Origin: Amycolatopsis sp. WQ 127309
GTDB lineage: Bacteria > Actinomycetota > Actinomycetes > Mycobacteriales > Pseudonocardiaceae
Assembly: GCF_023023025.1 (NCBI RefSeq)
Contig: NZ_CP095481.1
Span: 7,143,001-7,207,000, forward strand
Direction of reading: 5' to 3'
DNA: 64,000 bases
In this document: in pieces, positions 33,499-41,860 of the stretch
Position numbering within the stretch: position 1 is the first letter of the stretch
How the letters are laid out: each line of letters starts with the position of its first letter
Notes under the pieces: generated by a model
Databases searched by the model: none
What the model was told of the DNA's origin: nothing
Seen by the model: only the letters and a program-made list of their open reading frames with translations
Translations under genes and position numbers: made by a program

Positions 33499-33738
33499 TC
33501 AGGAGGCCAGCAGCACGTCCGACTCCAGTACCTGCCCCAGTTCCCGCCGCTCGGCCGCCGACAACGGCACGGCGGCCACGCTGCACCGCCCGTCCGGCCC
33601 GGGCGCGGTGGTGATCGCGAGAACGGGCTTCCCGTCGACCTCCCGCAGGGTGACGCGGCCCCCGCACGACAGGTCCACGGAGACCCCGGGCCGGTCGTGC
33701 TGCCGGCCCAGCCAGCGGCTGACGAAGTCGAAGGTCAT
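33499..33738 (-). CDS. Hypothetical small protein
   Basis: This 79-residue protein is not recognised. It starts at the ATG at 33738 with GGGAGG placed seven bases upstream, and begins MTFDFVSRWLGRQHD. It contains two Cys residues, one in VDLSCGGRVTLRE and one in DGRCSVAAVPLS, and ends VLESDVLLAS. The composition suggests a small beta-rich soluble protein. No function can be inferred from its neighbours. Confidence 0.6.
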   Translation of the reverse strand: MTFDFVSRWLGRQHDRPGVSVDLSCGGRVTLREVDGKPVLAITTAPGPDGRCSVAAVPLSAAERRELGQVLESDVLLAS

Positions 33739-33879
33739 CGCGTCCTCCCTCGGTGCGGGCGTTCTCCCGAGCACAGGTGTCGGGGTTTAATGCCCCGGAT
33801 ACACCCGGTTCACACCCCGGACGGCCGGAATTCCGGGTTTGCCGCCGAACAGGCCCGCCGCCGATCCGCGCTCGCGGGC

Positions 33880-34143
33880 TCAGGGCAACGGGATGCTGTG
33901 GCGGTCCATCAGGTGCACGGCGACGGCCGAGGTGGCGTTGGAGAGCGGGTTGGGCCGGCCGCCGCCCCAGGCTTGGTCCATCGTGCCGCAGCGCGGGCAG
34001 GTGAACGTGTAGGCCTGCCGGCCGTTGTTGTCCACGACTTCGATCAGATGAATGCTGTAGTGCGCCATCAGGCCCGACTTCTCGACATCGACGGAACAGA
34101 AGAAGCAGGATGTGGCTTGGGGTTTGCCGCCGAACAGGCCCAT
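33880..34143 (-). CDS. Small zinc-ribbon-like protein
   Basis: The 87-residue protein has two CxxC knuckles, CFFC near residue 13 and CPRC near residue 49, plus nearby His residues, consistent with a zinc ribbon. It starts at the ATG at 34143 with GAGGAGA upstream. The sequence MGLFGGKPQAT at its start and the tail VAVHLMDRHSIPLP are not recognised. Its role is unknown. Confidence 0.65.
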   Translation of the reverse strand: MGLFGGKPQATSCFFCSVDVEKSGLMAHYSIHLIEVVDNNGRQAYTFTCPRCGTMDQAWGGGRPNPLSNATSAVAVHLMDRHSIPLP

Positions 34144-34385
34144 CGGTGTCTCCTCGTGGTCTTGACGCGGTGGTCGAGCGGGTCGCGGCTTGCCTCGTCC
34201 GGCGCTCTCGAAATCCAGCCTCCATGTCGCGCGGCGGTGGCGGATTGCTCGCGTATCCCGCCCGTTTCGCCCGAACGGACGAACGGCGGCCGCGGCGAGT
34301 GGCGGCTGTCCTGCATCCATGGGTCGCCCCGGGATCCGCCGCGCATGAGACGCGGCGACCCGGGAACCGCGGGCAGGCTGGCCGG

Positions 34386-34706
34386 ATGGAGTTCGCACAG
34401 CTGGCCTCGGTGGCGCGGGACCTCTTCTCCGCGAAGCTGGTCTACGGCGAGCCCGTCGAACGGGACGGCGTCGTCGTCATCCCCGCGACCACGGTGTTCG
34501 GGGGCGGGGGTGGCGGCGCCGCGGAGACGCTGCCCCTGCGCGAAGGCGCCGGGTTCGGGGTGCTCGCGCGGCCCGCCGGGGCGTTCGTCCTGCGGGACGG
34601 CTCCGCGAAGTGGGTGCCGGCCGTCGACGTGACGCGGCTCGGGCTCGTCGCGGTCGTCGCCGTCGTCGCGGTGGCGAAAGTCTTCACCAAGCGCGCCGGC
34701 CGGTGA
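34386..34706 (+). CDS. GerW/YtfJ-like protein
   Basis: This 106-residue protein resembles the GerW/YtfJ family: AKLVYGEPVERDGVVVIPATTVFGGGGGG, then LPLREGAGFGVLARPAGAFVLRDG. Bacillus YtfJ is a spore protein, but actinobacterial members occur in non-endospore formers and their role is unknown. The C-terminus LGLVAVVAVVAVAKVFTK is hydrophobic and could anchor the protein in the membrane. The ATG at 34386 starts the family-like sequence. Confidence 0.8.
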   Translation: MEFAQLASVARDLFSAKLVYGEPVERDGVVVIPATTVFGGGGGGAAETLPLREGAGFGVLARPAGAFVLRDGSAKWVPAVDVTRLGLVAVVAVVAVAKVFTKRAGR

Positions 34707-34781
34707 AGAGTTCACCGCCGGTTCTCGTCCGCGTTCGCGTTGGCGGCCTAGCGTCGGGCCGTCACCGATGCGGAGGTCGGC

Positions 34782-36281
34782 ATGGATTTCAGCAGGCGCA
34801 CGCTCCTGCGCGCGAGCGGACTGGCCGCGGCCTCGGGGCTGCTCCCCGGCGTCGCGTTCGCGGAGCAGCCGGGCGGTAGCGGCACCCGGACCCGGACCGT
34901 CACCGGCACCTTCACCCCCGACATCCCGGACTGGTACTACCTGCCCGTCGACGTCCCGCGCGGCGTCAAGCAGATCGACGTCGTGTACTCCTACGACAAG
35001 CCCCCGGTGCCCGCCGGCACCCGCGGGAACGCCTGTGACATCGGCGTGTTCGGACCCGAGGGCCACGAGCTGGGCAACACCCGCGGGTTCCGCGGCTGGT
35101 CCGGCGGCTTCCGCGACCGGTTCTCGATCAGCGCGTCCGAGGCGACGCCCGGCTACCTCGCCGGGCCGGTCAAGCCCGGCCGCTGGCACGTCATCCTCGG
35201 GCCGTACACCGTCGCGCCGCAGGGCCTGAACTATCGCGTCGACATCACGCTCACCTTCGGGCCGGACGGCCCGCCGTTCAGGCCGAACCCGGCGCCCGAG
35301 ACCGCGCCCGCCCGGGAGAAGGGCCGCGCCTGGTACCGCGGTGACAGCCACCTGCACACCGTCCACTCCGACGGCCGCCGCACACCCGAGCAGCTGGTCG
35401 CCGACGCGCGCGCCGCGGGCCTCGACTTCATCGTCTCCACCGACCACAACACGTCCAGCGCGCAGCTGCGGTGGGGCGAGCACGCCGTCGACGACCTGCT
35501 GATCCTCAACGGCGAAGAGGTGACGACGCGGTCCGGGCACTGGCCCGCGATCGGCCTGCCCGCCGGCACCTGGATCGACTGGCGCTACCGCGCGGCCGAT
35601 CCGCGGGACTTCCGCCGGTTCACCGACCAGGTGCACCGCGCGGGCGGCCTGGTCACCGCCGCGCACCCGTTCGCCAACTGCTTCGGCTGCACGTACGAGT
35701 TCGCCTACGAGATCGCCGACCTCGTCGAGGTGTGGAACGGCCCGTGGACCCAGGACGACGAGGCGAGCGTCATCCACTGGGACGGCCTGCTGCGCGGCGG
35801 CCGGTTCATCCCGGCGATCGGTGACTCGGACGCGCACAACCCGGACCAGCGCGTCGCGCTGCCGCACACCGTCGTGCTCGCCGATCGGCTGCGGCGCCGG
35901 GAACTGCTGGCCGGGCTGAAGGCCGGCCGGTCGTGGCTGGCCGAGTCGGCGGCGGTCCAGCTGGACTTCACGGTCGCCGGTGGCGGCCGGTCGGCGGGTA
36001 TCGGCGACCGGCTCCCGGTGGGAATCGGCACGCCGGTGACCGTGCGCGCCGTCGTCGGCGGGGTGCCGGGCACCACGGTGACGTTCCTCGACCAGCTGGG
36101 CCCGGAGCACGTCGAGACCGTCGGCGACGCCGGGGTGGCGACCGTCACCTGGACCACCTACCCCCGCTACAGCCGCTGGGTGCGCGTCGAGGTGCGGCGG
36201 CCCTCGGGCGGACCGAACACGACGTCGCCCAACGCCATGGTCGCGATGTCGAACCCGATCTTCCTCGGTACTGGCGACTGA
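34782..36281 (+). CDS. Tat-exported PHP-domain metallohydrolase (CehA/McbA-like)
   Basis: The 499-residue protein has a twin-arginine signal SRRTLLRASGLAAASGLLPG ending near residue 27. A beta-rich region follows, then a PHP phosphoesterase domain: YRGDSHLHTVHSDG (His190, His192) and STDHN (219-223) supply metal ligands, with later AAHPF and GDSDAHN blocks. Such CehA/McbA-type enzymes hydrolyse phosphate esters or carbamates, so the substrate is open. The C-terminal 90 residues form an immunoglobulin-like beta domain. Tat export suggests folding with metals before secretion. Confidence 0.88.
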   Translation: MDFSRRTLLRASGLAAASGLLPGVAFAEQPGGSGTRTRTVTGTFTPDIPDWYYLPVDVPRGVKQIDVVYSYDKPPVPAGTRGNACDIGVFGPEGHELGNTRGFRGWSGGFRDRFSISASEATPGYLAGPVKPGRWHVILGPYTVAPQGLNYRVDITLTFGPDGPPFRPNPAPETAPAREKGRAWYRGDSHLHTVHSDGRRTPEQLVADARAAGLDFIVSTDHNTSSAQLRWGEHAVDDLLILNGEEVTTRSGHWPAIGLPAGTWIDWRYRAADPRDFRRFTDQVHRAGGLVTAAHPFANCFGCTYEFAYEIADLVEVWNGPWTQDDEASVIHWDGLLRGGRFIPAIGDSDAHNPDQRVALPHTVVLADRLRRRELLAGLKAGRSWLAESAAVQLDFTVAGGGRSAGIGDRLPVGIGTPVTVRAVVGGVPGTTVTFLDQLGPEHVETVGDAGVATVTWTTYPRYSRWVRVEVRRPSGGPNTTSPNAMVAMSNPIFLGTGD

Positions 36282-36347
36282 ACCCCGGCCCGCGCCCCGC
36301 GTCCTCCGAGAGGGCAGACTGGTGCGAACGGGTGATGGGGAGGCAGT

Positions 36348-37163
36348 GTGCGTGGATGTGGCCTGAAGGTGGCCATCTTCCTGGGGGCGGTCGTCGTGCT
36401 GACGGCGGGGATCGTCGTGGTGGCGGTGCTCGTGCGCAGCCCGGTCCGGTCGCCCGGGTGCACGGTGACGCCACCGGGGGACGGCGGCGGGGCCTTCACG
36501 TTCACCCCGGAGCAGATGAACAGCGCCGCGACGATCTCGGCCGTCGGCACGAAGCTGGGCCTGCCCGCCCACGCGGCGACGGTCGCGCTGGCCACGGCGT
36601 TGCAGGAGTCGAAGCTGCAGAACCTCGAGGGTGGTGACCGCGACTCGGTCGGGCTGTTCCAGCAGCGGCCCAGCCAGGGCTGGGGCACGGTCGCGCAGCT
36701 GCGCGACCCGGTCTACGCGTCGACGGCGTTCTACGAGAAGCTCGAGAAGCTGCCGGGCTGGGAGACGATGCCGATCACCGAGGCGGCCCAGGCCATCCAG
36801 CGCTCCGGCGCCCCGGACGCGTACGCGCAGTGGGAGACGCAGGCCCGCGGCATGGCGGCGGCGTTCAACGGCCAGTGGCCGGCCGCCCTGACCTGCCGCA
36901 ACCTGACCCTGGCGCCGCCCGCGGACGTGGCGGCGGCGGCGACGGCGGAGCTGGGCACCGCGAAGCTGAGCGGAGCACACCCGGCGGCCCAGGGCTGGAC
37001 GTACGCGACCTGGCTGGTCGGCCGCGCGGAGGCGCTGGGCGTCGACAGGGTGAGCTTCGCCGGCCAGACGTGGACGGCGGAGTCCGGAGCCTGGGCCCAG
37101 GACACCGCCGCCGGCCCGGATCTCGCACTGCACCAGGCCCCGGCGGCGCCACCGAGCCAGTGA
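36348..37163 (+). CDS. Membrane-anchored lysozyme-like protein
   Basis: The 271-residue protein starts with GTG at 36348 (GGGGAGG upstream) and has one transmembrane segment, VAIFLGAVVVLTAGIVVVAVLV. Residues 60-170 resemble a lysozyme/transglycosylase fold: ATVALATALQESKLQNLEGGDRDSVGLFQQRPSQGWG, with the Glu in QESK as the candidate catalytic residue. It may cleave peptidoglycan or be a degenerate relative. A strong hairpin terminator follows three bases after its stop. Confidence 0.78.
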   Translation: MRGCGLKVAIFLGAVVVLTAGIVVVAVLVRSPVRSPGCTVTPPGDGGGAFTFTPEQMNSAATISAVGTKLGLPAHAATVALATALQESKLQNLEGGDRDSVGLFQQRPSQGWGTVAQLRDPVYASTAFYEKLEKLPGWETMPITEAAQAIQRSGAPDAYAQWETQARGMAAAFNGQWPAALTCRNLTLAPPADVAAAATAELGTAKLSGAHPAAQGWTYATWLVGRAEALGVDRVSFAGQTWTAESGAWAQDTAAGPDLALHQAPAAPPSQ

Positions 37164-37165
37164 CG

Positions 37166-37226
37166 AAAAGCCGTGAAGGCCTCCTTACCGGCTCTTATGG
37201 CCGGTAAGGAGGCCTTCACGGCTTTT
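37166..37226. terminator. Perfect 26-bp-arm bidirectional terminator
   Basis: Arms at 37166-37191 and 37201-37226 are perfect reverse complements over 26 bp around a 9-base loop CTCTTATGG. The stem begins AAAAGCC and ends GGCTTTT, so it works as a terminator on both strands. It separates the lysozyme-like gene from the convergent MIP18 gene. Confidence 0.92.
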
Positions 37227-37253
37227 GTGCCGTGCCTTTCCGGGCGGCGACGT

Positions 37254-37925
37254 TCAGGACGCCTCCACAGTGGACTCCGGGTACCGGGTGCGGAGCAGGC
37301 CGCGGCAGAAGTGGGCGTTGCCCTCGATGGAGATCCGGACCGACCGCGCGAACCGCAGCCGCAGCGGGATCTCCGCACGCGGGAACGGCGTCCCGTGCTC
37401 GTCGACCAGCACCGGTGCCGACGGCTCGAGTGACAGCCCGAGCGCCTCGCGACGTCGCAGCAGGGCGTGCGAAGCGGGCACCGGCGGCAGGTCCGCCAGC
37501 GTCACCGCGTGCAGGTCGACGTGCTCGTCGGCGCGCAGCAACACCGTCAAAGCGCGTTCCATCGCGGCCTGGTGGGCTTTGCGGCGGAACGTCTGCCGGA
37601 GCTCTTCGAGATCCTCCTCGGCCTCGTGGCCGAAGGTGCCGCGGTAGCCCGCGTCGGCGGCGAGGCCGCGGTTGATCAGGTCCGAGTCGTGGTGGTCGTC
37701 GAGCATGACCACGACTTCGGTCGTCCACGGCAACGCGGTCAGCACGTCCTTCGCGTCCGACGCCATGAGGTAGGCGAAGTTCGGCGCGCAGAACGACGTC
37801 GGGAGTCGCAAGTGGACAGTGACGCGCCCGCCGTCGACGTCGACCGAGTGCACGAAGCCGAGGTCGGTGATGGGCTCGTCGAGCTCCGGGTCGAGGACCG
37901 CGTCCAGCGCGGTGTAGGCGTCCAC
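37254..37925 (-). CDS. MIP18/DUF59-family iron-sulfur maturation-like protein
   Basis: The 223-residue protein begins with a MIP18 (DUF59) domain: LDAVLDPELDEPITDLGFV, then HLRLPTSFCAPNFAYLMASD, as in SufT/PaaD-type proteins. Residues 110-223 form an extra domain of unknown function. Related proteins accompany binuclear-iron monooxygenase operons (propane/acetone type), where they may help load iron. It starts with GTG one base after the amidohydrolase stop, so the two form an operon, but no monooxygenase gene is in the window. Confidence 0.8.
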   Translation of the reverse strand: MDAYTALDAVLDPELDEPITDLGFVHSVDVDGGRVTVHLRLPTSFCAPNFAYLMASDAKDVLTALPWTTEVVVMLDDHHDSDLINRGLAADAGYRGTFGHEAEEDLEELRQTFRRKAHQAAMERALTVLLRADEHVDLHAVTLADLPPVPASHALLRRREALGLSLEPSAPVLVDEHGTPFPRAEIPLRLRFARSVRISIEGNAHFCRGLLRTRYPESTVEAS

Positions 37926-37926
37926 C

Positions 37927-38940
37927 TCAGGCCACCGACACGGCCTGCGTCTCGATGGGCGCGAGCTGCAGCTCCGACGGCACCGGGATGTCGTACATCT
38001 TCGCCGCGTTGAGCCCGAGGATCTTCTTCTTCTGGTCGACGGTCAGTGGCGCGTACTCGGGCAGGTCCTCCGGGATCTGGAAGTCGACGAACCGCTCGAC
38101 CAGCCAGCGAGGCGTCCAGATCGCGTAGTCGCTGGAGAACTGGATGCGGTCCTCGTCCAGCCAGTACAGCAGCTCGCCGATGATCTGCGCGAAGTACTTG
38201 GGCCGGGTGTGGATGAACGGCATCGCGACGGCGAGGCCCGCGTGCACGTTCGGCTCCTGCGTGGCGATCCAGCAGAAGTCCTCCAGCCGCGGCAGCCCGC
38301 AGTGCTCCACGACGAAGTTCAGGTCGGTGAAGTCGGTGGCCGCGTGGTCGACGTCGGCGACGTCGAAGGCGTCGCGATCGAGGGGCCGGATCGTCGGTCC
38401 TTTGTGGACGTGGATGTTCTTGACGCCCAGTTCCTGGCAGGCTTCCAGGTACTTGTACGTCCACGGGTCGTTCAGCTTGTAGCCGCGCGAGTCACCTTGC
38501 CACTCGGCGGTGTAGAGCTTGACGCCCTTGAGGCCGAAGCGTTCGGCGTCACGCCGGAACTGGTCGAGGCCCGCTTGTTCGAGCCGCGGGTCGAAGTTGT
38601 GGTTGTAGGTCAGCTTGCCCGGGTGCTTCCGCGTCAGCGCGAACGCTTCCTCGGTCTGGCCGAAACCGTTGTGGTAGAACGCGCCCAGGTGGGCCGGCTG
38701 GAAGATCGCGTGGTCGACGTAGCCGTCTTCGAACAGGTCCTTCACCAGCCGCTCGCCGCCCTGGTAGAGGTAGTCCTCGTACGGCCACACCTCGGACTCC
38801 GGGCTGAGGTTGCGGTGGTAGTCGTAGAAGCAGTCGATGAACTGCTTGCCGTGGATGTTGCGCTGGTTCTCCGGGCGCGCGTCCCAGAGCGCCACGTGGG
38901 CGTCCACGATGAAGTAGTTTTCGCCGTCCTTGCTGTACAT
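37927..38940 (-). CDS. Amidohydrolase (TIM-barrel metal-dependent hydrolase)
   Basis: The 337-residue protein is an amidohydrolase of the amidohydrolase_2 type. It has FIVDAHVALWD at the start (the HxH pair is altered to Asp-Ala-His), GVKLYTAEW, HVHKGPT near residue 182, VVEHCGLPRLEDF, and SSDYAIWTP with the late Asp. Proteins of this kind sit in propane and acetone monooxygenase clusters of actinomycetes. It is the first gene of an operon with the MIP18-like gene and is divergent from the AcoR-like activator. The ATG is at 38940. Confidence 0.85.
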   Translation of the reverse strand: MYSKDGENYFIVDAHVALWDARPENQRNIHGKQFIDCFYDYHRNLSPESEVWPYEDYLYQGGERLVKDLFEDGYVDHAIFQPAHLGAFYHNGFGQTEEAFALTRKHPGKLTYNHNFDPRLEQAGLDQFRRDAERFGLKGVKLYTAEWQGDSRGYKLNDPWTYKYLEACQELGVKNIHVHKGPTIRPLDRDAFDVADVDHAATDFTDLNFVVEHCGLPRLEDFCWIATQEPNVHAGLAVAMPFIHTRPKYFAQIIGELLYWLDEDRIQFSSDYAIWTPRWLVERFVDFQIPEDLPEYAPLTVDQKKKILGLNAAKMYDIPVPSELQLAPIETQAVSVA

Positions 38941-39022
38941 GTGCGTCCTCCGCGTTCGTGACCGCCGTTGGCCCGTGCTGGCGACGGTAGGCACGCAGGC
39001 CCTGGTCAGGGACCCACCCGGT

Positions 39023-39039
39023 GTCTCGATATGAGACAG
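39023..39039. promoter_or_regulatory. Activator palindrome TGTCTC-N5-GAGACA
   Basis: TGTCTCGATATGAGACA has perfect 6-bp arms around GATAT. It lies between the divergent amidohydrolase operon (start 38940) and activator gene (start 39094), 83 and 55 bases from the two starts. This is the probable binding site of the Fis-type activator. A second small palindrome CCCTGGTCAGGG is at 39001-39012. Confidence 0.75.
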
Positions 39040-39093
39040 GCGAGGGCGGCCGGCGGACGTAGCTTGGGGGAGTCCGACGCAGCGGAGGTCGAG

Positions 39094-40566
39094 GTGGAGC
39101 AGCCGCAGGTGCACGTCACGCGCTCGTTCGACGTGCGCGGAGCCGCCGCGATCGCGCCCCGGCTGCGGGCGTCCTGGCAGCGCAGCGTGCGTTACGGCGT
39201 GCCCGAGGACGAGGTCCTGCCGGTGTTCTCGGGCGCGGTCGACACCGGTTCGCTGCTCTACGAATGCGGCACCGAGGTGCTGCGCGGCCTGCAGGCGACC
39301 CTGGCCAACGAGCCGATCAGCCTGATGATCACCGACAGCGAAGGCCTGGTGCTGAGCCGGCTGTGCACGGACGTCTCGATCAGCCGCTCGCTCGACAAGG
39401 TGCACCTCGCGCCCGGCTTCTCCTACGCCGAGCGCAACGCGGGCACCACCGGGCTCGGCCTGGCGCTCGCCGACCGCGCGCCGTCGCTGGTGCGCGGCGG
39501 CGAGCACTACTGCACCGACCTGCGCGGCTACACCTGCGCGGCGGTGCCGGTGCTGGATCCCATCACCGGCACGCTCGCCGGCAGCGTCAACCTGACGACG
39601 TGGTCGGAGCAGTCGTCCGAGCTGCTGCTGGCGCTGGCCCAGGCCGCGGCCGGGAACACCGCGGCGCTGATGCTGGCCCGCGCGTCCGGCCGGATCGCCC
39701 GCCCGACCCCGCGCGGCGAGGTGTTCCGCGTGTACGCCGACCGCGTCGACCCCGGTGACCTGCCGCGGCTCTCACCCGCCTGGACCACGGCGGTCGCCGA
39801 GACGCGGGCGGCGCTGGCCGGCGGCCGGGTCGTCGCCGTCGTCGGCGAACCGGGCGCGGGCAAGACGGCGCTGGCGTCGCTGGCGCACCGGGAGGTGCGG
39901 CCCCGCGACCGCGTGCTCAACGCGCGCCCGCCCGCGCCCGACGACGTCGACACGTGGCTCACGCTCTGGACGCCCGAACTGACGAAGGACGACACGTGCG
40001 TCATCGTGTCGGGCGTGGACGCGCTGCCCGCGTGGGCGGCGGGGGAGCTGGCGCGGCTGTTCACCGAGGCGCGGCACGCGGGCGGCCCGGTCCCGTTCGT
40101 GCTGACCGCGGAGGACGCCGACGCGTTGCCCGCGGCGCTGAGCCCGCTGGTCGACCGGGTCGTCGAGGTGCCGGCCCTGCGGTTCCGCCCCGACGACGTC
40201 CTCCCGCTGGCGCACCACTTCGCCCGGCGGGACCGCGGCCGCGACGTCACGTTCACGTCGGCGGCGTCGCGCGCGCTGATGGCCTACGACTGGCCGGAGA
40301 ACGCGAAGCAGCTTCGGCGCGTCATGCGCGAAGCCGCCGCGCGCTCGGACGTCGTCGACACCCCGCACCTGCCCGCGGAGGTGTTCAGCGGGACGGGGCA
40401 CCGGCTGAGCCGGTTGCAGGCCCTGGAACGCGACGAGATCGTGCGGTGCCTGTCGGAACCGGGGGCGACGGTGGTGCACGCGGCCGCGAAACTCGGCGTG
40501 GGCCGCGCGACGGTCTACCGCAAGATGGCGCAGTACGGGCTCAACGCGCGGCAGCTGAAGTCGTAG
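39094..40566 (+). CDS. AcoR/MimR-like activator (GAF, P-loop, Fis HTH)
   Basis: The 490-residue regulator has the N-terminal RLRASWQRSVRYGV motif, a GAF-like sensor domain over about residues 55-200, a reduced AAA-like region with Walker A GEPGAGKTAL near residue 253, and a C-terminal Fis helix-turn-helix (VVHAAAKLGVGRATVYRKM). The sigma-54 contact motif GAFTGA is absent, as expected in an actinomycete. Similar proteins activate propane or acetone operons. GTG 39094 is preferred because GGAGG is five bases upstream. It likely controls the divergent amidohydrolase operon. Confidence 0.85.
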   Translation: MEQPQVHVTRSFDVRGAAAIAPRLRASWQRSVRYGVPEDEVLPVFSGAVDTGSLLYECGTEVLRGLQATLANEPISLMITDSEGLVLSRLCTDVSISRSLDKVHLAPGFSYAERNAGTTGLGLALADRAPSLVRGGEHYCTDLRGYTCAAVPVLDPITGTLAGSVNLTTWSEQSSELLLALAQAAAGNTAALMLARASGRIARPTPRGEVFRVYADRVDPGDLPRLSPAWTTAVAETRAALAGGRVVAVVGEPGAGKTALASLAHREVRPRDRVLNARPPAPDDVDTWLTLWTPELTKDDTCVIVSGVDALPAWAAGELARLFTEARHAGGPVPFVLTAEDADALPAALSPLVDRVVEVPALRFRPDDVLPLAHHFARRDRGRDVTFTSAASRALMAYDWPENAKQLRRVMREAAARSDVVDTPHLPAEVFSGTGHRLSRLQALERDEIVRCLSEPGATVVHAAAKLGVGRATVYRKMAQYGLNARQLKS

Positions 40567-41779
40567 CGTTTGCGCGGGCCCACCGCACCGCCGGGCCCAT
40601 CGCGAAGCCCGCGGCCAGGAAGAGCGCGCCCATCAGCAGCCAGCCGGGCAGGCCCCAGCCGATGACGACCGTGCTCAGCAGCACCGGCCCGATCGCGCGC
40701 GCCACCGACACCCCGGTGCCGAAGAACCCCTGGTACTGGCCCTGTTTGTCGGCCGGCGCGAGCGCGAAGCCGATCTCCCAGGAGCCCGCCGACTGCAGCA
40801 TCTCGCCGAGCACCTGCACCAGCGCGCCGACGACCAGCACCGCGAACGCGACCCACGGCGAGGTGCCCAGCGCCGAGAACCCGAAGGCGACGCAGGAGGC
40901 GAACAGCAGCACCCCGGACCGGCGGACCATCCGCGCCGCCGAGCCGATGCTCGCCAGCCGGCCGGCCACGCGGACCTGCAGCACCACCACGACGACCGTG
41001 TTGAGCACGAACAGCGCGGACACCGTCCAGCCCGGCGCGGCGGTGCGTTCCACGATCCACAGCGGGATCGCGACGCTCAGCAACGGCATGCGCAGCAACA
41101 GGATCGCGTTCAGCAGCGTCACCACGGCGTAGGGCCGGTCGCGCAGCACGGCCAGTTTCGGCTCGCCGGTTTCGGGGAGCGCTGACGGCGCCACGGTCGG
41201 GAGTGCGAGGAGCAATGCCGCGGTGACCACGAAACTCACGGCGTCGAGCGCGAAGACCGTGAGGTAGGCCGACGCCGTGTCGGCCGACAACGCGAGCCCG
41301 CCCAGCCCGGCGCCGACGGCGAGACCGGCGTTGCCCGCGGACTGCAGCTGTGCCCGGATGCGCGTGCGGTGCTCGGGGTCGGCGAGCGCGGCCAGCAGCG
41401 CCTGGCGGGCGGCGGCGAGGCCGGTCTGGCAGCTGCCGTAGAGGCAGGCGGCCAGGACGAACAGCAGCGGCGATCGGACGACCACGAAGGCGAGGATGGA
41501 CACGCTCGTCGCCAGAGCGAGCAGCACCGCGGAGCCGCGGGCGCCGTGGCGGTCGGCGAGGTGCCCGAGCGGGACGCCGGCGACCGAGCCGACGGCCCAG
41601 CCGAGCGTGAGGCCGAGCCCGACCTGGGCCGGGCTCAGGCCGACGATCCGCGTGAAGAACAGGACCGAGCAGGTCAGGAACGCGCCGTCGCCGAGCGAGC
41701 CGGCCAGCTGGGCGGCCGCGAGCAGCCGTCCGGGCGCCGTCTTCGGAGCCTTCGCGGGGCGTTCCGGAGTCACCGTCAT
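40541..41779 (-). CDS. MFS transporter
   Basis: This 412-residue, 12-helix transporter shows GDGAFLTCSVLFFTRIVGLSPAQVG in helix 1 and the motif A-like VPLGHLADRHGARGSAV. It resembles efflux proteins of the DHA1-like type. It starts at the ATG at 41779, divergent from the MocR regulator that probably controls it, and its 3' end overlaps that of the activator gene by 26 bases on the opposite strand. The substrate is unknown. Confidence 0.87.
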   Translation of the reverse strand: MTVTPERPAKAPKTAPGRLLAAAQLAGSLGDGAFLTCSVLFFTRIVGLSPAQVGLGLTLGWAVGSVAGVPLGHLADRHGARGSAVLLALATSVSILAFVVVRSPLLFVLAACLYGSCQTGLAAARQALLAALADPEHRTRIRAQLQSAGNAGLAVGAGLGGLALSADTASAYLTVFALDAVSFVVTAALLLALPTVAPSALPETGEPKLAVLRDRPYAVVTLLNAILLLRMPLLSVAIPLWIVERTAAPGWTVSALFVLNTVVVVVLQVRVAGRLASIGSAARMVRRSGVLLFASCVAFGFSALGTSPWVAFAVLVVGALVQVLGEMLQSAGSWEIGFALAPADKQGQYQGFFGTGVSVARAIGPVLLSTVVIGWGLPGWLLMGALFLAAGFAMGPAVRWARANATTSAAAR

Positions 41780-41801
41780 GAGAGCTACGTTAGGGCCCGG
41801 G

Positions 41802-41846
41802 TTGGCCCGATCCCAGATCCAATTATGACCTCGTGCACTGGGCCAA
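41802..41846. promoter_or_regulatory. Candidate MocR operator
   Basis: TTGGCCC (41802-41808) and GGGCCAA (41840-41846) form an inverted pair 31 bases apart in the 81-base space between the MFS and MocR genes. The right half begins 15 bases before the MocR start at 41861. Binding is an inference. Confidence 0.5.
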
Positions 41847-41860
41847 TGTAGGGTCGCCGG

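Noticed and set aside
34068..37133. 1021-codon minus-strand frame over the PHP and lysozyme-like genes
   Set aside because: It is antisense to clearly coding genes with signal peptides and catalytic motifs on the plus strand.
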